A stretch of 64,000 bases of DNA from Channallabes apus. Taxonomy: Eukaryota > Chordata > Actinopteri > Siluriformes > Clariidae. The position numbers were made by a program, and so were the translations under genes. Position 1 is the first letter of the stretch. Each line of letters begins with the position of its first letter. Below, piece by piece: positions 34,097-44,342 of the stretch. The stretch spans positions 24,997,151 to 25,061,150 of the forward strand of contig CM060118.1 in NCBI GenBank assembly GCA_030522415.1. The letters are read 5' to 3'. Under the pieces are notes generated by a model, which saw only the letters and a list, made by a program, of their open reading frames with translations, was not told the origin of the DNA and made no database searches.

Positions 34097-35494
34097 CTAC
34101 TGGGCCCCGTGATAGTTTACCGACTTCTTTGAAAGTTTTATGAGACGCTTGTTGACTTTTTTCAAATTCTCCTCACCTTCACAATCTCGCTTATAATGTC
34201 CATCCTCCCCACACCTGTAGCAGAACACTCCAGGTCTCACTTCCTCAAAATTAGCCCTCTGGGAGGGTTCAAATCTCCTATGCCTAGTCTTGGCAGAGGT
34301 TTCAGGCCGTGGCCCTCTAGTATCAGGCTGAGGTGTAGCTGTGACCGCTTTGAGGTTACTCATTTCAGCTTTCATCACGCTAATATCCTTTCTCAACTGT
34401 TCCACTCCAGGATCGACTCTACTTTCAGGGACCGGCTGAGCAACTGGGATTATGGTCCTTGACACCACAGTGCTCTTAATGTCACTCCTACTTTGGAGCA
34501 TATCCTCTTCCTCCCTAACCTCTCTCAATAACTCATTGAACGTAGGAGGGCCTCTCAGCTTGTGGGTCATGCGAATACGAAGGGCAATCATATCTTGAGG
34601 TAATGCACCCCTCACAATTTGCTCAATACGTAGCCGATTCAGGTCTGATAGTCCCGCACCTCCCTTCCTAAACACGCAGTGTAAAAGTTTATCTAACCTA
34701 AGCAAGTAGGCTGACAGTTTTTCTCCTTCACATTGAAATGTGTGTCGGAATCTAACAAGGAGGTCAGACGCACTTTCAGTAGTCCCGAATGCTGTTTCAA
34801 GAGCATGCATATAGTCACTAGATGTAGCAGTGGGGTTCTGTGTTCTTAATGACCTTACAATGTCAGCAGCAGGACCTTTTAGACTTTCCACTATCCTCTG
34901 TTTCTTTGCCTTGTCACTACATAGCCATTCCTCCAATAAATGCATTGTCTGTTCTGCCCAAGCTTCATACTCCTCTTCCCCACTTGGGGTGGGTCTTACA
35001 CCAGAAAATAAACGAAGTTTTCTATAACTCTGTGTATCAGCGGGCACTGCATTACATTTGTCCACTAAAGAACTAATAGCATTGATCAGTGCAGTGTTTG
35101 TGTCTAAGGGTGAGGGATCAATTAAACCCTTTATATCAGTAATAGTCTTTCCCTCATGCCTGAGAAATGACATCAATTTAGTTTCAAACTTTTCACTCTC
35201 AATAGGAGCAGAGAGCACTTGAACAGGCCAAGGACCAGCACTTCCAGGAAGTCCAACATGATCTGGTACAGTTTGCATAGTTAGATCACAGGACGTCTGA
35301 ATCAATACAAACTGCGTTTTAGAAACTGTGTCTAAGAGGCGGTCAACTATCTTAGCTTTCCCGATTACCTTAACCAAATTCAGAGCATCAAGCAAAATAT
35401 CATCAGTGACATGGTAAACATTTCCTAAAACTAGTGCATTTTCAGGAGCCAGCTGCACCCTTTTACACCAAGCTTCTATTTCAATGACATCCAT
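34097..35494 (-). CDS. gag: Gypsy Gag, PNMA-like, with CCHC knuckle (465 aa)
   Basis: This builds the retrotransposon capsid and packages its RNA. The frame is complete from an ATG (MDVIEIEAWCKRVQLAPENA) to a stop. The N-terminal 90 residues resemble the N-terminal domain of PNMA (paraneoplastic Ma antigen) proteins. The capsid region (about 160-330) has YRKLRLFSGVRPTPSGEEEY and GEKLSAYLLRLDKLL, again close to PNMA capsid domains. A basic linker follows, then one CCHC knuckle CYRCGEDGHYKRDC at residues 425-438, which binds nucleic acid. Pol is in the -1 frame and its frame is already open across the gag end, so programmed -1 frameshifting is likely. No damage is seen. Confidence 0.85.
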   Translation of the reverse strand: MDVIEIEAWCKRVQLAPENALVLGNVYHVTDDILLDALNLVKVIGKAKIVDRLLDTVSKTQFVLIQTSCDLTMQTVPDHVGLPGSAGPWPVQVLSAPIESEKFETKLMSFLRHEGKTITDIKGLIDPSPLDTNTALINAISSLVDKCNAVPADTQSYRKLRLFSGVRPTPSGEEEYEAWAEQTMHLLEEWLCSDKAKKQRIVESLKGPAADIVRSLRTQNPTATSSDYMHALETAFGTTESASDLLVRFRHTFQCEGEKLSAYLLRLDKLLHCVFRKGGAGLSDLNRLRIEQIVRGALPQDMIALRIRMTHKLRGPPTFNELLREVREEEDMLQSRSDIKSTVVSRTIIPVAQPVPESRVDPGVEQLRKDISVMKAEMSNLKAVTATPQPDTRGPRPETSAKTRHRRFEPSQRANFEEVRPGVFCYRCGEDGHYKRDCEGEENLKKVNKRLIKLSKKSVNYHGAQ

Positions 35495-35675
35495 TGTGTA
35501 CTTTTTTTTTTTTTTTTTTTAAAGAAGAAAAGAAAAAAATTACGTATGTAATGCCCACTCTGAAAGTATTTTTCAGCACAGCCCAACTGATCTATACTAA
35601 GCAAAACATACCTCTGCTTGCACACAAAACTTTCAAAATTAAACATAAAACAATCCCGGACGATGGCCCCAAAAA

Positions 35676-36197
35676 TGTAACCCTTTTTACCATAGGCTTG
35701 TGAGTGTTAGGGTCCTGTATGCTGTGATTAAACAATTTAACCCGTCGTGATACTGGTATCAATCCAAATGGTAAAAGGGACATCTCATTGTAAAATAAAC
35801 TGTCTAGGGTAATTATAATTCTCGCTTTATCCAGGTACTAAATAAGACACTCAGGGCACCTAACTTCTAACAACCTAAAGGAGTCATTCACAAAAGGACC
35901 CGCCTGTTTAATTTTTAAAACCATGTGGAAAAAACAACATAAACAACATACATTGGTTTAACTCTTGTATTGAGAAACCAAATACTGTAGCATAATTGTT
36001 TTAAAGTAACATATTTCTTGCACCGACCACAAAACAATAAACACAAGAAAGAAACAAAATTGGATAAATGACTCAGTCTTTAAATTCAAATAACCTTTGT
36101 GCACTTTGTTCCGGAATGTTCTTTAGGCAATCAAACCAAAAACCCAAAAAAAGAGATCTCGTTGGCGCGCTTAACGTTGGAGCTCATGAAGAAACTG
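35676..36197 (-). repeat. 5' LTR of the minus-strand gypsy element (U3 part lost)
   Basis: It matches 27996-28517 with about two substitutions and no net length change. It stops abruptly at 36197, where retroviral coding resumes, so the promoter half is gone. On the minus strand the LTR is followed by TTTTTGGGGCCATCGTCCGG, the expected place of the primer-binding site. Confidence 0.85.
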
Positions 36198-38010
36198 AGA
36201 TGCCAAATGTTACAGTAAAAAGATGCACTGTGCTTAATCCTGCTACTCTTCTTCCTACAGAAGGCGATGGTGAACCAAATGACTGTGTAGCTGTAACTAA
36301 TAAAATTTGCAGCCCAAGACCTGATTTACAAGATATTCCTTTGCAGACTGCAGAAATGGAAGTGCTTGTAGATGGATCAACATTCAGGAACAAACAAACA
36401 GGCCAAAATTGCGTAGGGTATGCCGTGGTAACTGCATATGGTATATTAAAATCAGAGCCACTTCCTAAACATCTATCTGCACAAGCAGCAGAGCTCATTG
36501 CTTTAACAGAGGCATGTAAACTTGCTGAGGGTAAAACAGTCACTATATATACAGACAGTCAGTTCGCTTTTGGGGTAACTCACGATTTTGCAACACTGTG
36601 GAAGCACAGGGGGTTTCTTACATCATCAGGGAAGCCCATAGCACATCACGGCCTGATTTCTGACCTCCTGAAGGCAATCCTTTTACCTAAATCAATTGCT
36701 GTTTGTAAATGCGCAGCTCACACAAAGAAAAATGACCCAATTTCACAGGGAAACTCAAGAGCAGATGCAGCAGCAAAGACAACAGCATCGAGACCACCTA
36801 ATGACAATGTTAAGATGTGCATGACTAAATTTTCTGTTCCAACAGCTGATTTACAGGATTTGCAGACACAAGCTACCCCAGCAGAAAAGCAAGACTGGTC
36901 GAAGGCTGGGGGAAAAGTGAGGAATGGGGTATGGTACGGCCCCAATAACAAACCTTGTTTACCAAAAGCTTTATTTCCTCATTATGCAAAATTGACACAT
37001 GGTAAGGACCATGTTTCAAAAGGGGGAATGGCTGATAGTATATCTCTGTGTTGGTATACTAGAGGCTTTACAAATTACTGCCAAAAATATTGTGAAAAAT
37101 GTGTAATTTGTGGGACTAATAATATAGGGAGAGGAATTAAGATCAGTCAAAGCGCACACCCACAACCACAAAGGCCTTTTGAACATATACAAATGGATTT
37201 CATAGAGCTAACACCATGTGAAGGAAAAAAATATTGTTTGGTATTAGTTGATATGTTTTCTAAATGGGTGGAAGCTTTCCCTACATCCAAACAAGATGCT
37301 AGTGCAGTAGCAAAAGCATTGCTATCTGAGATTATCCCACGCTGGGGAATCCCTGAAAAAATAAGTAGAGACAATGGCACGCCCTTTGTAAACCAGGCTC
37401 TCCACCAAGTAGGAGAACGTCTGGGAATAGATTTAAGACAACATTGTGCATACCACCCAGCTAGTGGGGGTGCAGTAGAAAGAGAAAATGCCACATTAAA
37501 GAACAAACTAGCAAAATGCTGTGATGAGATGAGAATGGACCAAAGCACTTCCCATAGTACTAATGTACATGAGAACTAGAGTAAGGGGGAGAGCAAATTT
37601 CAGCCCTTTTGAGATTTTGTTTGGCAGACCACCCAATTACTGGAATTGGACCAAAACCCATCGCTAGAAATCTAACAGGTCATTGTGAAGATGAAATGTT
37701 GTGTTATTGTGCAAAACTCTCTGCTGTTTTATCTCAAGTACAGGCCCAAGTGAAAGAGGCCTTGCCACAACCAGCAGAGGGAATCCTGCATAACCTGAAG
37801 CCAGGGGACTGGGTAGTGGTAAAAGACTTCAGGAGAAAGAGTTGGAGGGCTAGAAGGTGGCTGGGACCGTTCCAGGTGCTCCTTGTGACGCAGACAGCAG
37901 TTAAAGTAGCGGAAAGAGCAACATGGATACACGCCAGCCACTGTAAGCGCGTCCCAGAACCAGAGAATCTGAAGAGAGAGCACGTAGAGGTCAACAAGGG
38001 TGAACAGTGA
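36198..38010 (+). pseudogene. Endogenous retrovirus pol: RNase H and integrase
   Basis: After the gypsy element the retrovirus resumes with the end of the connection (VTVKRCTVLNPATLLPTEGD), RNase H (EVLVDGSTFRN with Asp, AAELIALTEACKLAEG with Glu, TIYTDSQFAFG with Asp), and integrase (H-H-C-C region with YCQKYCEKCVICG; IQMDFIELTP and SRDNGTPFVN with the two Asp; YHPASGGAVERENATLK with Glu). Frameshifts follow near 37550-37600. The C-terminal part (37609-38010) keeps a GPY/F-like segment (KPGDWVVVKDFRRKSW, WLGPFQVLL). It is not translatable as one protein. Confidence 0.85.
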
Positions 38011-38347
38011 AGTGCTAGTAACCTCTCCTGTAAACCCCAACAGACCTTCATCTGCACGCAAAGTGCATGGGTCAGAAGAACCAACTAGAGTGACAGGAAA
38101 AACGCAGTTGTTAACGCAATTATGGGGAGGCTGGGGTTATTGGCTGGTTTATAGTGTTTTACCAATTGGGATTATAATCTTATTAGGCCTCTGTGTAACA
38201 CCCTGTATTTGCAGATGTATACAGGGACTAGTTCTGAACACAGTAAAATATCAAATGTTAAGACAGACTGACAACATAAAACGGACTGGGACGACCCGAC
38301 TTCTGACAGAGTTCAAAATTCCGGTGACTATCAGTTTGAATTTTTAG
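38000..38347 (+). pseudogene. Endogenous retrovirus env remnant: membrane anchor and tail
   Basis: The frame overlaps the end of pol, as expected for a retroviral env, then within about 35 codons reaches a hydrophobic membrane segment (residues about 50-70, IGIIILLGLCVT) followed by cysteines and a short cytoplasmic tail. The surface subunit, cleavage site, fusion region and disulphide motif are missing, so nearly all the ectodomain has been deleted. Confidence 0.65.
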
Positions 38348-38636
38348 ATCATGATATGGAAGAAGACATAATGTAAATCTTTAGAGAAATATAAAGCATG
38401 TATATTTAAGTAGGTTGCAAAATTTTTCAAAAATGCTTTTGTGTCAGGGGACTGTCCCCATAAAAACAGCTGTAGTGTCCTCTGTGTGCATTAGAGTGTT
38501 AGTGATGACGTTGTTAAAAACCCAGGTTGGAGAGACAATATCTGATGAAATTTACCTAATGCATAGCTTATTAGTATTGTTTTGAATTGTAGAATTAAAA
38601 TATTTAGGTTGTCATAGAATGACAAAAGGGGGAAAT
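38348..38636 (+). other. Retroviral sequence between env remnant and LTR
   Basis: No further coding frame is seen; this is probably the 3' untranslated part of env plus the polypurine tract. Confidence 0.5.
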
Positions 38637-39050
38637 TGTAATGGAAAAATCATATTTTAATTATGTATTAATTCTATTTGATCCTTGTAGTAAGTGTGTA
38701 ACGTAGACGCTAGAAGTTTGAACTTGTTTGTCGAAGCTTAGAGACACAAGGCCGAGAACAGAATAGAAACAACCTGATTGTAGTTGTCCCTGAATAAATG
38801 ATGAGGTATAGACATCTGGTCTGGGGTAGATGAAGAGTCATGAGTTTGAATGTAGGAACTTTATGTTAACAGAGATGTTTGTGTATAAAATAGGTCAGCT
38901 AGAGAAAGAGATCACCTTTCTCTATGCTGCAACTGTTTGCTGTATGAGACTGGTCATTCTGCAGAAGTTTGAAATAAAACCTTTGTTACTTTGCTCTTAC
39001 CCAGTGTATGAATTACTTGTCTTTATATTGTTTCCAGAATTTCCACCACA
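38637..39050 (+). repeat. 3' LTR of the endogenous retrovirus
   Basis: A polypurine tract (AAAAGGGGGAAA, 38625-38635) directly precedes TGTAATGG, and the repeat ends CCACCACA against LINE sequence GGGGACATGG. Inside are a TATA box (TATAAAA, 38884-38890) and a poly(A) signal (AATAAA, 38973-38978). At 414 bp it is a plausible LTR. Its 5' partner is not in the window. Confidence 0.78.
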
Positions 39051-39056
39051 GGGGAC

Positions 39057-40556
39057 ATGGAACCATACAAGGCTGCGTCATATAACGTCCGGAAGGCGGT
39101 GAAAGAGGCGAAGCAGCGCTACGGGAGAAAACTAGAGTCACAGCTTCAACAGAGTGACTCTAGGAGCCTGTGGCAGGGATTAAGGACAATCACGGATTAT
39201 AAAGCACCAACATCCAGTATGATGAACGCGGACGCGACTCTGTCAGACGAGCTGAACACTTTCTATGCTCGCTTCGAGGCTGCAGCTAAAGACGCTAGCG
39301 ATGCTAATGCAAGCGGCACTAAAGGCTGCAGACAGGAAGACACTGCCAGCACCGGAAACACGTTCATCATTTCCAAGCATGACGTTAGGAGAGCCTTCAG
39401 GAGAGTGAACACCAGGAAAGCAGCAGGACCAGACGGCATCTCAGGCCGTATTCTCAGAGCCTGCACATACCAGCTAGCACCTGTGTTCACTGAGATATTC
39501 AACATCTCCTTATTTCAGTCGGTGATCCCCACATGTTTCAAAGTGTCCATCATTGTTCCTGTCCCGAAGAAACCTCATCCTGCTTCTCTCAATGACTATC
39601 GCCCTGTAGCCCTCACCTCAGTAGTGATGAAGTGCTTTGAATGCCTGGTCAAGGACTTCATCATTTCATCTCGACCAGACACACTGGACCCTCTACAGTT
39701 CGCTTACCGTCCAAATCGTTCTACTGACGATGCCATCTCTCATTTCCTCCACACATCACTTACTCACCTGGACACTATGTTAAATTGCTCTTCATCGACT
39801 ACAGCTCTGCATTCAATACCATAATTCCCTCCACACTCACCACCAAGCTGGAGCACCTGGGACTCAGCTCATCTCTGTGTCAGTGGATCTCCAACTTCCT
39901 AACTGGCAGACCACAGGCAGTAAGGATGGGCGGACATGTCTCAGTCTCTACAACTCTCAACACTGGAGCCCCCCAGGGGTGTGTTCTGAGCCCCCTGCTG
40001 TACTCTTTGTACACATATGACTGTGTGGCCACTACCACCATTATTAAGTTTGCTGATGACACCGTCGTGGTGGGCCTGATCTCTGATAACAACGAGACGG
40101 CCTACCTGAAGGAGATTAGGAACCTGGAGAACTGGTGCCAGAGGAACAACCTCCTTCTAAACGTCAGTAAGACAAAGGAGTTGATAGTGGACTTCAGCAC
40201 TAAGCAGGAGAGGAACTACCAGACCCCCATCATCAATGACGGCCCAGTGGAGAGAGTGGACAGCTTCAAATACCTCGGTATTCACATCACACAGGACCTA
40301 TCATGGTCCTGTCACATCAACAACGTGGTGAAAAAGGCCCGACAGCGTCTCTACCACCTCAGGCGCTTGAGAGACTTCCGACTGCCCTCCAAGGTGCTCA
40401 GGAACTATTACCCCTGCACCATAGAGAGCATCCTAACGGGAAACATCTCAACCTGGTTCAGGAACAGCACCATGCAGGACAGACGAGCTCTACAGAGGGT
40501 GGTGCGATCAGCTGAGCTCATCATCCGCACCGAGCTCTCTGACCTGCACTCGATCT
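39057..40556 (+). pseudogene. LINE copy 2: reverse transcriptase part
   Basis: Two overlapping frames (39057-39824 and 39785-40558) together span the RT domain: TRKAAGPDGISG, NDYRPVALTSVVMKCFE, the palm-A block [27 protein letters not shown] and [10 protein letters not shown]. They change frame near 39780, where a few bases of the LTHLDT...YVKMLF segment are lost. A stop at 40556-40558 comes before the C-terminal block that copy 1 retains. With the 5' half cut off by the retrovirus this copy is inactive. Confidence 0.85.
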
Positions 40557-41216
40557 AAAGCAGGCGGTGCTGGACCAAGGCCAGGAAGATCGTGAAGGAC
40601 CTCAGCCATCCCAACAATGGACTGTTCTCTCTGTTGAGGTCAGGAAAGCAATTCCACTCCCTGAAGGCCAACACAGAGAGACTGAGGAGGAGCTTCTTCC
40701 CGCAGGCGATACGGTCTCTCAATCACACCACCACACAGTACTGACCCACACATATGGTTTTTACAAACACTCTGGACATTCGTTTACACTAGTGACCACT
40801 GCACAACTACACTTCGTGGTCATCAAACCACTCAAATCACTATCACAAGTCACTTTAAATAAATCACTTTAAGCATATTCGCACTGCACAAGACACTTTA
40901 AATATGTGGATTGCATAACCCTGGACATTACCATTCTTTTCCTAATCGTACAGCTGCTCTTAGTGTTCACATATTCTTCATATATTTTCTATATTGTGTA
41001 TTGTTGTACAGTTATTTTATTTTAACTTAAGTTTTTATATTTTATTTTATTCTTTCCTAGTTAAATTTACCCCCTATTTTATTTTTCATATTTATTTCCT
41101 ATTCATAGTCTTTTATTTTAAGGTCACGAGCAGTTGTCTAAGCATTTCACTGCATATCGTACTGTGTATAACTGTGTATGTGACAAATAAAAATTTTTAA
41201 TTTGAATTTAATTGTG
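40557..41216 (+). other. LINE copy 2, C-terminal relic and 3' untranslated region
   Basis: It still matches the C-terminal coding block of copy 1 but out of frame, then the 3' untranslated region, ending with CATTTCACTGCATATCGTAC and TGTGACAAATAAA. This tail is the part shared by the SINE at 20827-20970. Confidence 0.75.
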
Positions 41217-43366
41217 TTATTTACAAAAGAAAACTATCAATATGTATCTCTGACATATAGAAATGAATAACCACTGATTAAAGATAATTCTCGTTTAAAG
41301 TACTTTCCCTTTCTGTTTCCTGTCAAATTAATGGCTGGAGCTCTTTGTTCCCTGTTTAGTAATTATTTCTCCATTTTCTCACAGATGACTTACTCTGACA
41401 CTGTTACCTTCAGAATGTAGGAGGAGTAAGCCTCTGTGCTTGTCTTGTCCAACCCTGAGAGACAAGTCAATTACTTTGATCAGGACAAACAATGTGGTAG
41501 AATTTGATTAAGGACAACACATTCTCCTTTCAAGGACTCCCCAAAGCTTTCTCTACTGCAGCCATTGCAGATCTGCATAAAAGTGCATCAATCTAAATCC
41601 TTCCATCCTAAATCACAGACATCACTGTCATAGTGCTCTTACAAAGATGCGCAATTGATAATTGCACATTAATTTGACATTTATTTTAACATTATAATTA
41701 ACATGAAATCTTTTATAAAAGTAGTCCAAATTAATTATAGAAAAAAAAATTGAAAATGAGGTTTGTTCAATCATTGTTATTTATGATATAATCATTAGTG
41801 AGGGGAGGTCACTCATAGATATACATTCCATAATATTTATATGATGGGGAAAGCTATATAATGATGTGCATTTTAATCTTTTTCAAATACTGATTCACAC
41901 CTTTAGTAATTGCTTATACTTATCCAACCACTTATTATTATCCTTTTAGTAACCACTTTATCTTATCCAATCCACCTACAGTGGTATTTTTAGAAGGGGG
42001 GAAACAAGAGAACACAGATGAACTGCTACAAATATAGGTAAAATACTGCACAAAAACTCTATAGAGTAACAGATAGAGTAACCTTGAGCTTAGGAAATGA
42101 AAAAGACTGCCAAAGCTCATCTTGAATTTATAAACCTGTTGTTATTCACTGAAGCATTGTAATAATTAAAAATTTAATGACATCTTGTGACATATTGCAA
42201 GAAGTGTTTAGACAGAAGTTGTTCACTACAGTGGATACATTTTTAAAATAATTTTCCTCCAGTTTCTCATTCATAATCTATGAGTACAACAACATATGAC
42301 TAACTTGCTTCCCAATGCCAGAGCATTACTTTTGTTGAATAATGTGTGCTGAGATTAAGCTCACATTTTTGCACTTATACTTACTGTATACACTTTTAAC
42401 ATAAAATTTATGCGCACTACACTCTTCAGTCAGCAATTTTTTAAAGTAGAAGTCACTGGAATTGTTGAAGATTCAAAGAAAAAAAAAAGACCTGACCTGC
42501 TACCAGATGAACCTCAACTTCACATTAGCTTAACAAGTCCTGAGACTAACATATTTGGTCATAACGTTGGTCTAGACATAAATTCCTCAGCTTTCTTACA
42601 TTTGTTTCTCTCTTTCTTAAAGATTCATTAAATTAAAAAAAATATATCCACTACATTTTACTCACAAACACATAACATTAAAAGTGTAAAGGTTAAGTCA
42701 TATACATTCTGTATACCCAAACTTTGTTTTATATTTTTAAAGTCATCACTACTTTTGAGTAACATTGGAGATGGCAATGCAAATTAAAGCTGTCCCAGGC
42801 ACCCTTGCCTATAGCAAAAATCCCACACATCAATCAAATTCTCAAACTTGATGCCCTGAAAATGCTGATAATTAAAACTGTCTGCACTTAAGCTCAAAAT
42901 ACAAACAGCCGATGGCATTAGCTAGCTGCTGCAGCACATATCATTATGAAAGCTCTCAACAACTTTTTATGCACTTACAGTAGGTAAAGAAGTCCACATC
43001 TAGTGCTGGCTTTTAATAGTCTATCCTGTAAGTCTTTAGCTTGGCAGTTTTACCACCAAAATATTAAAGCTATTTAATATAATTCTAATTCCAGATCTAA
43101 GCCTTTCACAGGGTTTTCAAGCAATAAGCAAGGGTTAAGCATCACAGGCATTTGATGGATAACATAAATTGTGCGCTTAGTCTAGCACTGCATCACTGAA
43201 CCTAACTTCTCAATTTCCCCATCCTTTTACTCTTTGTAACCAACAACCTTCAGCTGCGACATTAAGCAAATATAATATAAACTGAAAATAGTTTTGATGT
43301 CAGTTTAACAACAGACAGGTGCATATACATAAACTGCCTGGCCAAAAATAAATAAATAAATAAATG
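41217..43366. other. Intergenic DNA, no gene seen
   Basis: I found no coding motifs, structural RNAs or clear terminal repeats over 2.1 kb. It is mostly AT-rich with short homopolymers. Confidence 0.4.
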
Positions 43367-43480
43367 TACGGCTGCAACTAACTATTATTTTGATAATCGA
43401 TTAGTTGGGTGATAATTTTTTCAATTAATCAATTTTTTATTACTTAATTAATTTATTTTTTCGTAATTTCATTTATATTT
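43367..43480. repeat. hAT-like terminal fragment
   Basis: GGCTGCAACTAACTATTATTTTGATAATCGATTAG resembles a common terminus of fish hAT-like repeats. Only one end is visible. Confidence 0.35.
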
Positions 43481-43747
43481 CTTAAAATGTTTTATTTTTT
43501 TATCAGTTCCCCTACTTCCCCCAAAAGGCTCAGCCTTTGCCAGGCCACAGTTGTAAATAAGAAACCTGGGGGGGGTTTCCAGAAACTTACCATTTGGTTA
43601 ATCTTAACCTCTGGGTTGATTAACCCCAAACCCGCATACCGAGAGTATGTCGGTTCCAAAACACCTGATAAGATTAAGTTTAATCAACCCCCTACTGGTT
43701 ACCCAGAGTTAGTGCGCGTGCACGGTGCGTACATAAAGACATTCTCA

Positions 43748-44299
43748 ATGGATCGACGATCTCACGAGTCAAAATGGAACTTCAAAGTGAAAAAAGAGAG
43801 CGGCATACTTCACAGAGGTTTTAATCAGAGGTGGAAAGAGTAATAAAATTTTGTACTCAAGTACAAGTACTGTTACTTCAGTGAAATTTTACTTAAGTAC
43901 AAGTAAAGTTACAATTATAAAAATCTACTCAAGTAAAAGTAAAAAGTAGTTCATTAAAAAATGTACTCAGAGTAAAAGTTACCGAGTTACTTTTTTTTTT
44001 TTTTTTTTTTAACAGCGGGGTGGGATGAGGCATTCGTAGTTCAAAAAAGATGAGCAGATGTAAATCTCAAACTAGTTGTTTTTAACTGAAGGAACACCTT
44101 TGCATAATAAAGCTGTTGTCTTTCTTGTGCTTGAAAATCAAAGTGGTCACTTAAATATGGTGTTACGTCCCAGTCTAGGGTTATACAGCAAAAGAATGGT
44201 TCAGGGTTCTATTTATAATATATATAACTGTATGGAAATGGTGGTATATGGCAGAAAGAACTAGATCCAATCATTAACTGATGAAATAATGAGGTTTGT

Positions 44300-44342
<43 letters not shown>

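Larger units (their letters stand above)
27996..36197 (-). mobile_element. Gypsy LTR retrotransposon with PNMA-like Gag, minus strand, one LTR truncated
   Basis: On the minus strand the order is partial 5' LTR (36197-35676), leader, gag (35494-34097), pol (34076-29621), a G-rich polypurine tract (near 29123-29135) and the full 3' LTR (29122-27996). It lies inside the retroviral pol gene. The two LTR copies agree with about two differences over 522 bases, so insertion was recent. The outer 600 bases of the 5' LTR are missing together with adjoining retroviral sequence, so no target duplication can be read. Confidence 0.88.
23641..39050 (+). mobile_element. Endogenous retrovirus (class I-like), 5'-deleted, with L2 and gypsy insertions
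   Basis: The retroviral sequence is in four pieces: RT start (23641-24530), RT end (27475-27995), RNase H and integrase plus the end of env (36198-38347), and one 3' LTR (38637-39050). The pieces interrupt the LINE. No 5' LTR, primer-binding site or gag is left; they seem to have been deleted together with about 160 bases of LINE. The RT style ([12 protein letters not shown]) and the RNase H-integrase order fit gamma/epsilon-like fish retroviruses. All coding parts are broken. Confidence 0.82.
22579..41216 (+). mobile_element. LINE (Rex1/CR1-like) copy 2, plus strand, split by a retrovirus
   Basis: The 5' part is 22579-23640 and the 3' part is 39051-41216; the 15.4 kb between is an endogenous retrovirus with its own insertions. 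Both parts align with LINE copy 1. About 160 bases of LINE (the linker between endonuclease and RT) are missing at the junction, which points to a deletion after the retroviral insertion. The 3' untranslated region carries AATAAA and ends in an A/T-rich tail. Confidence 0.88.

Noticed and set aside
36068..36197. N-terminal extension of the retroviral RNase H frame
   Set aside because: These codons come from the gypsy LTR, which happens to be open in that frame. The retroviral part starts at 36198.
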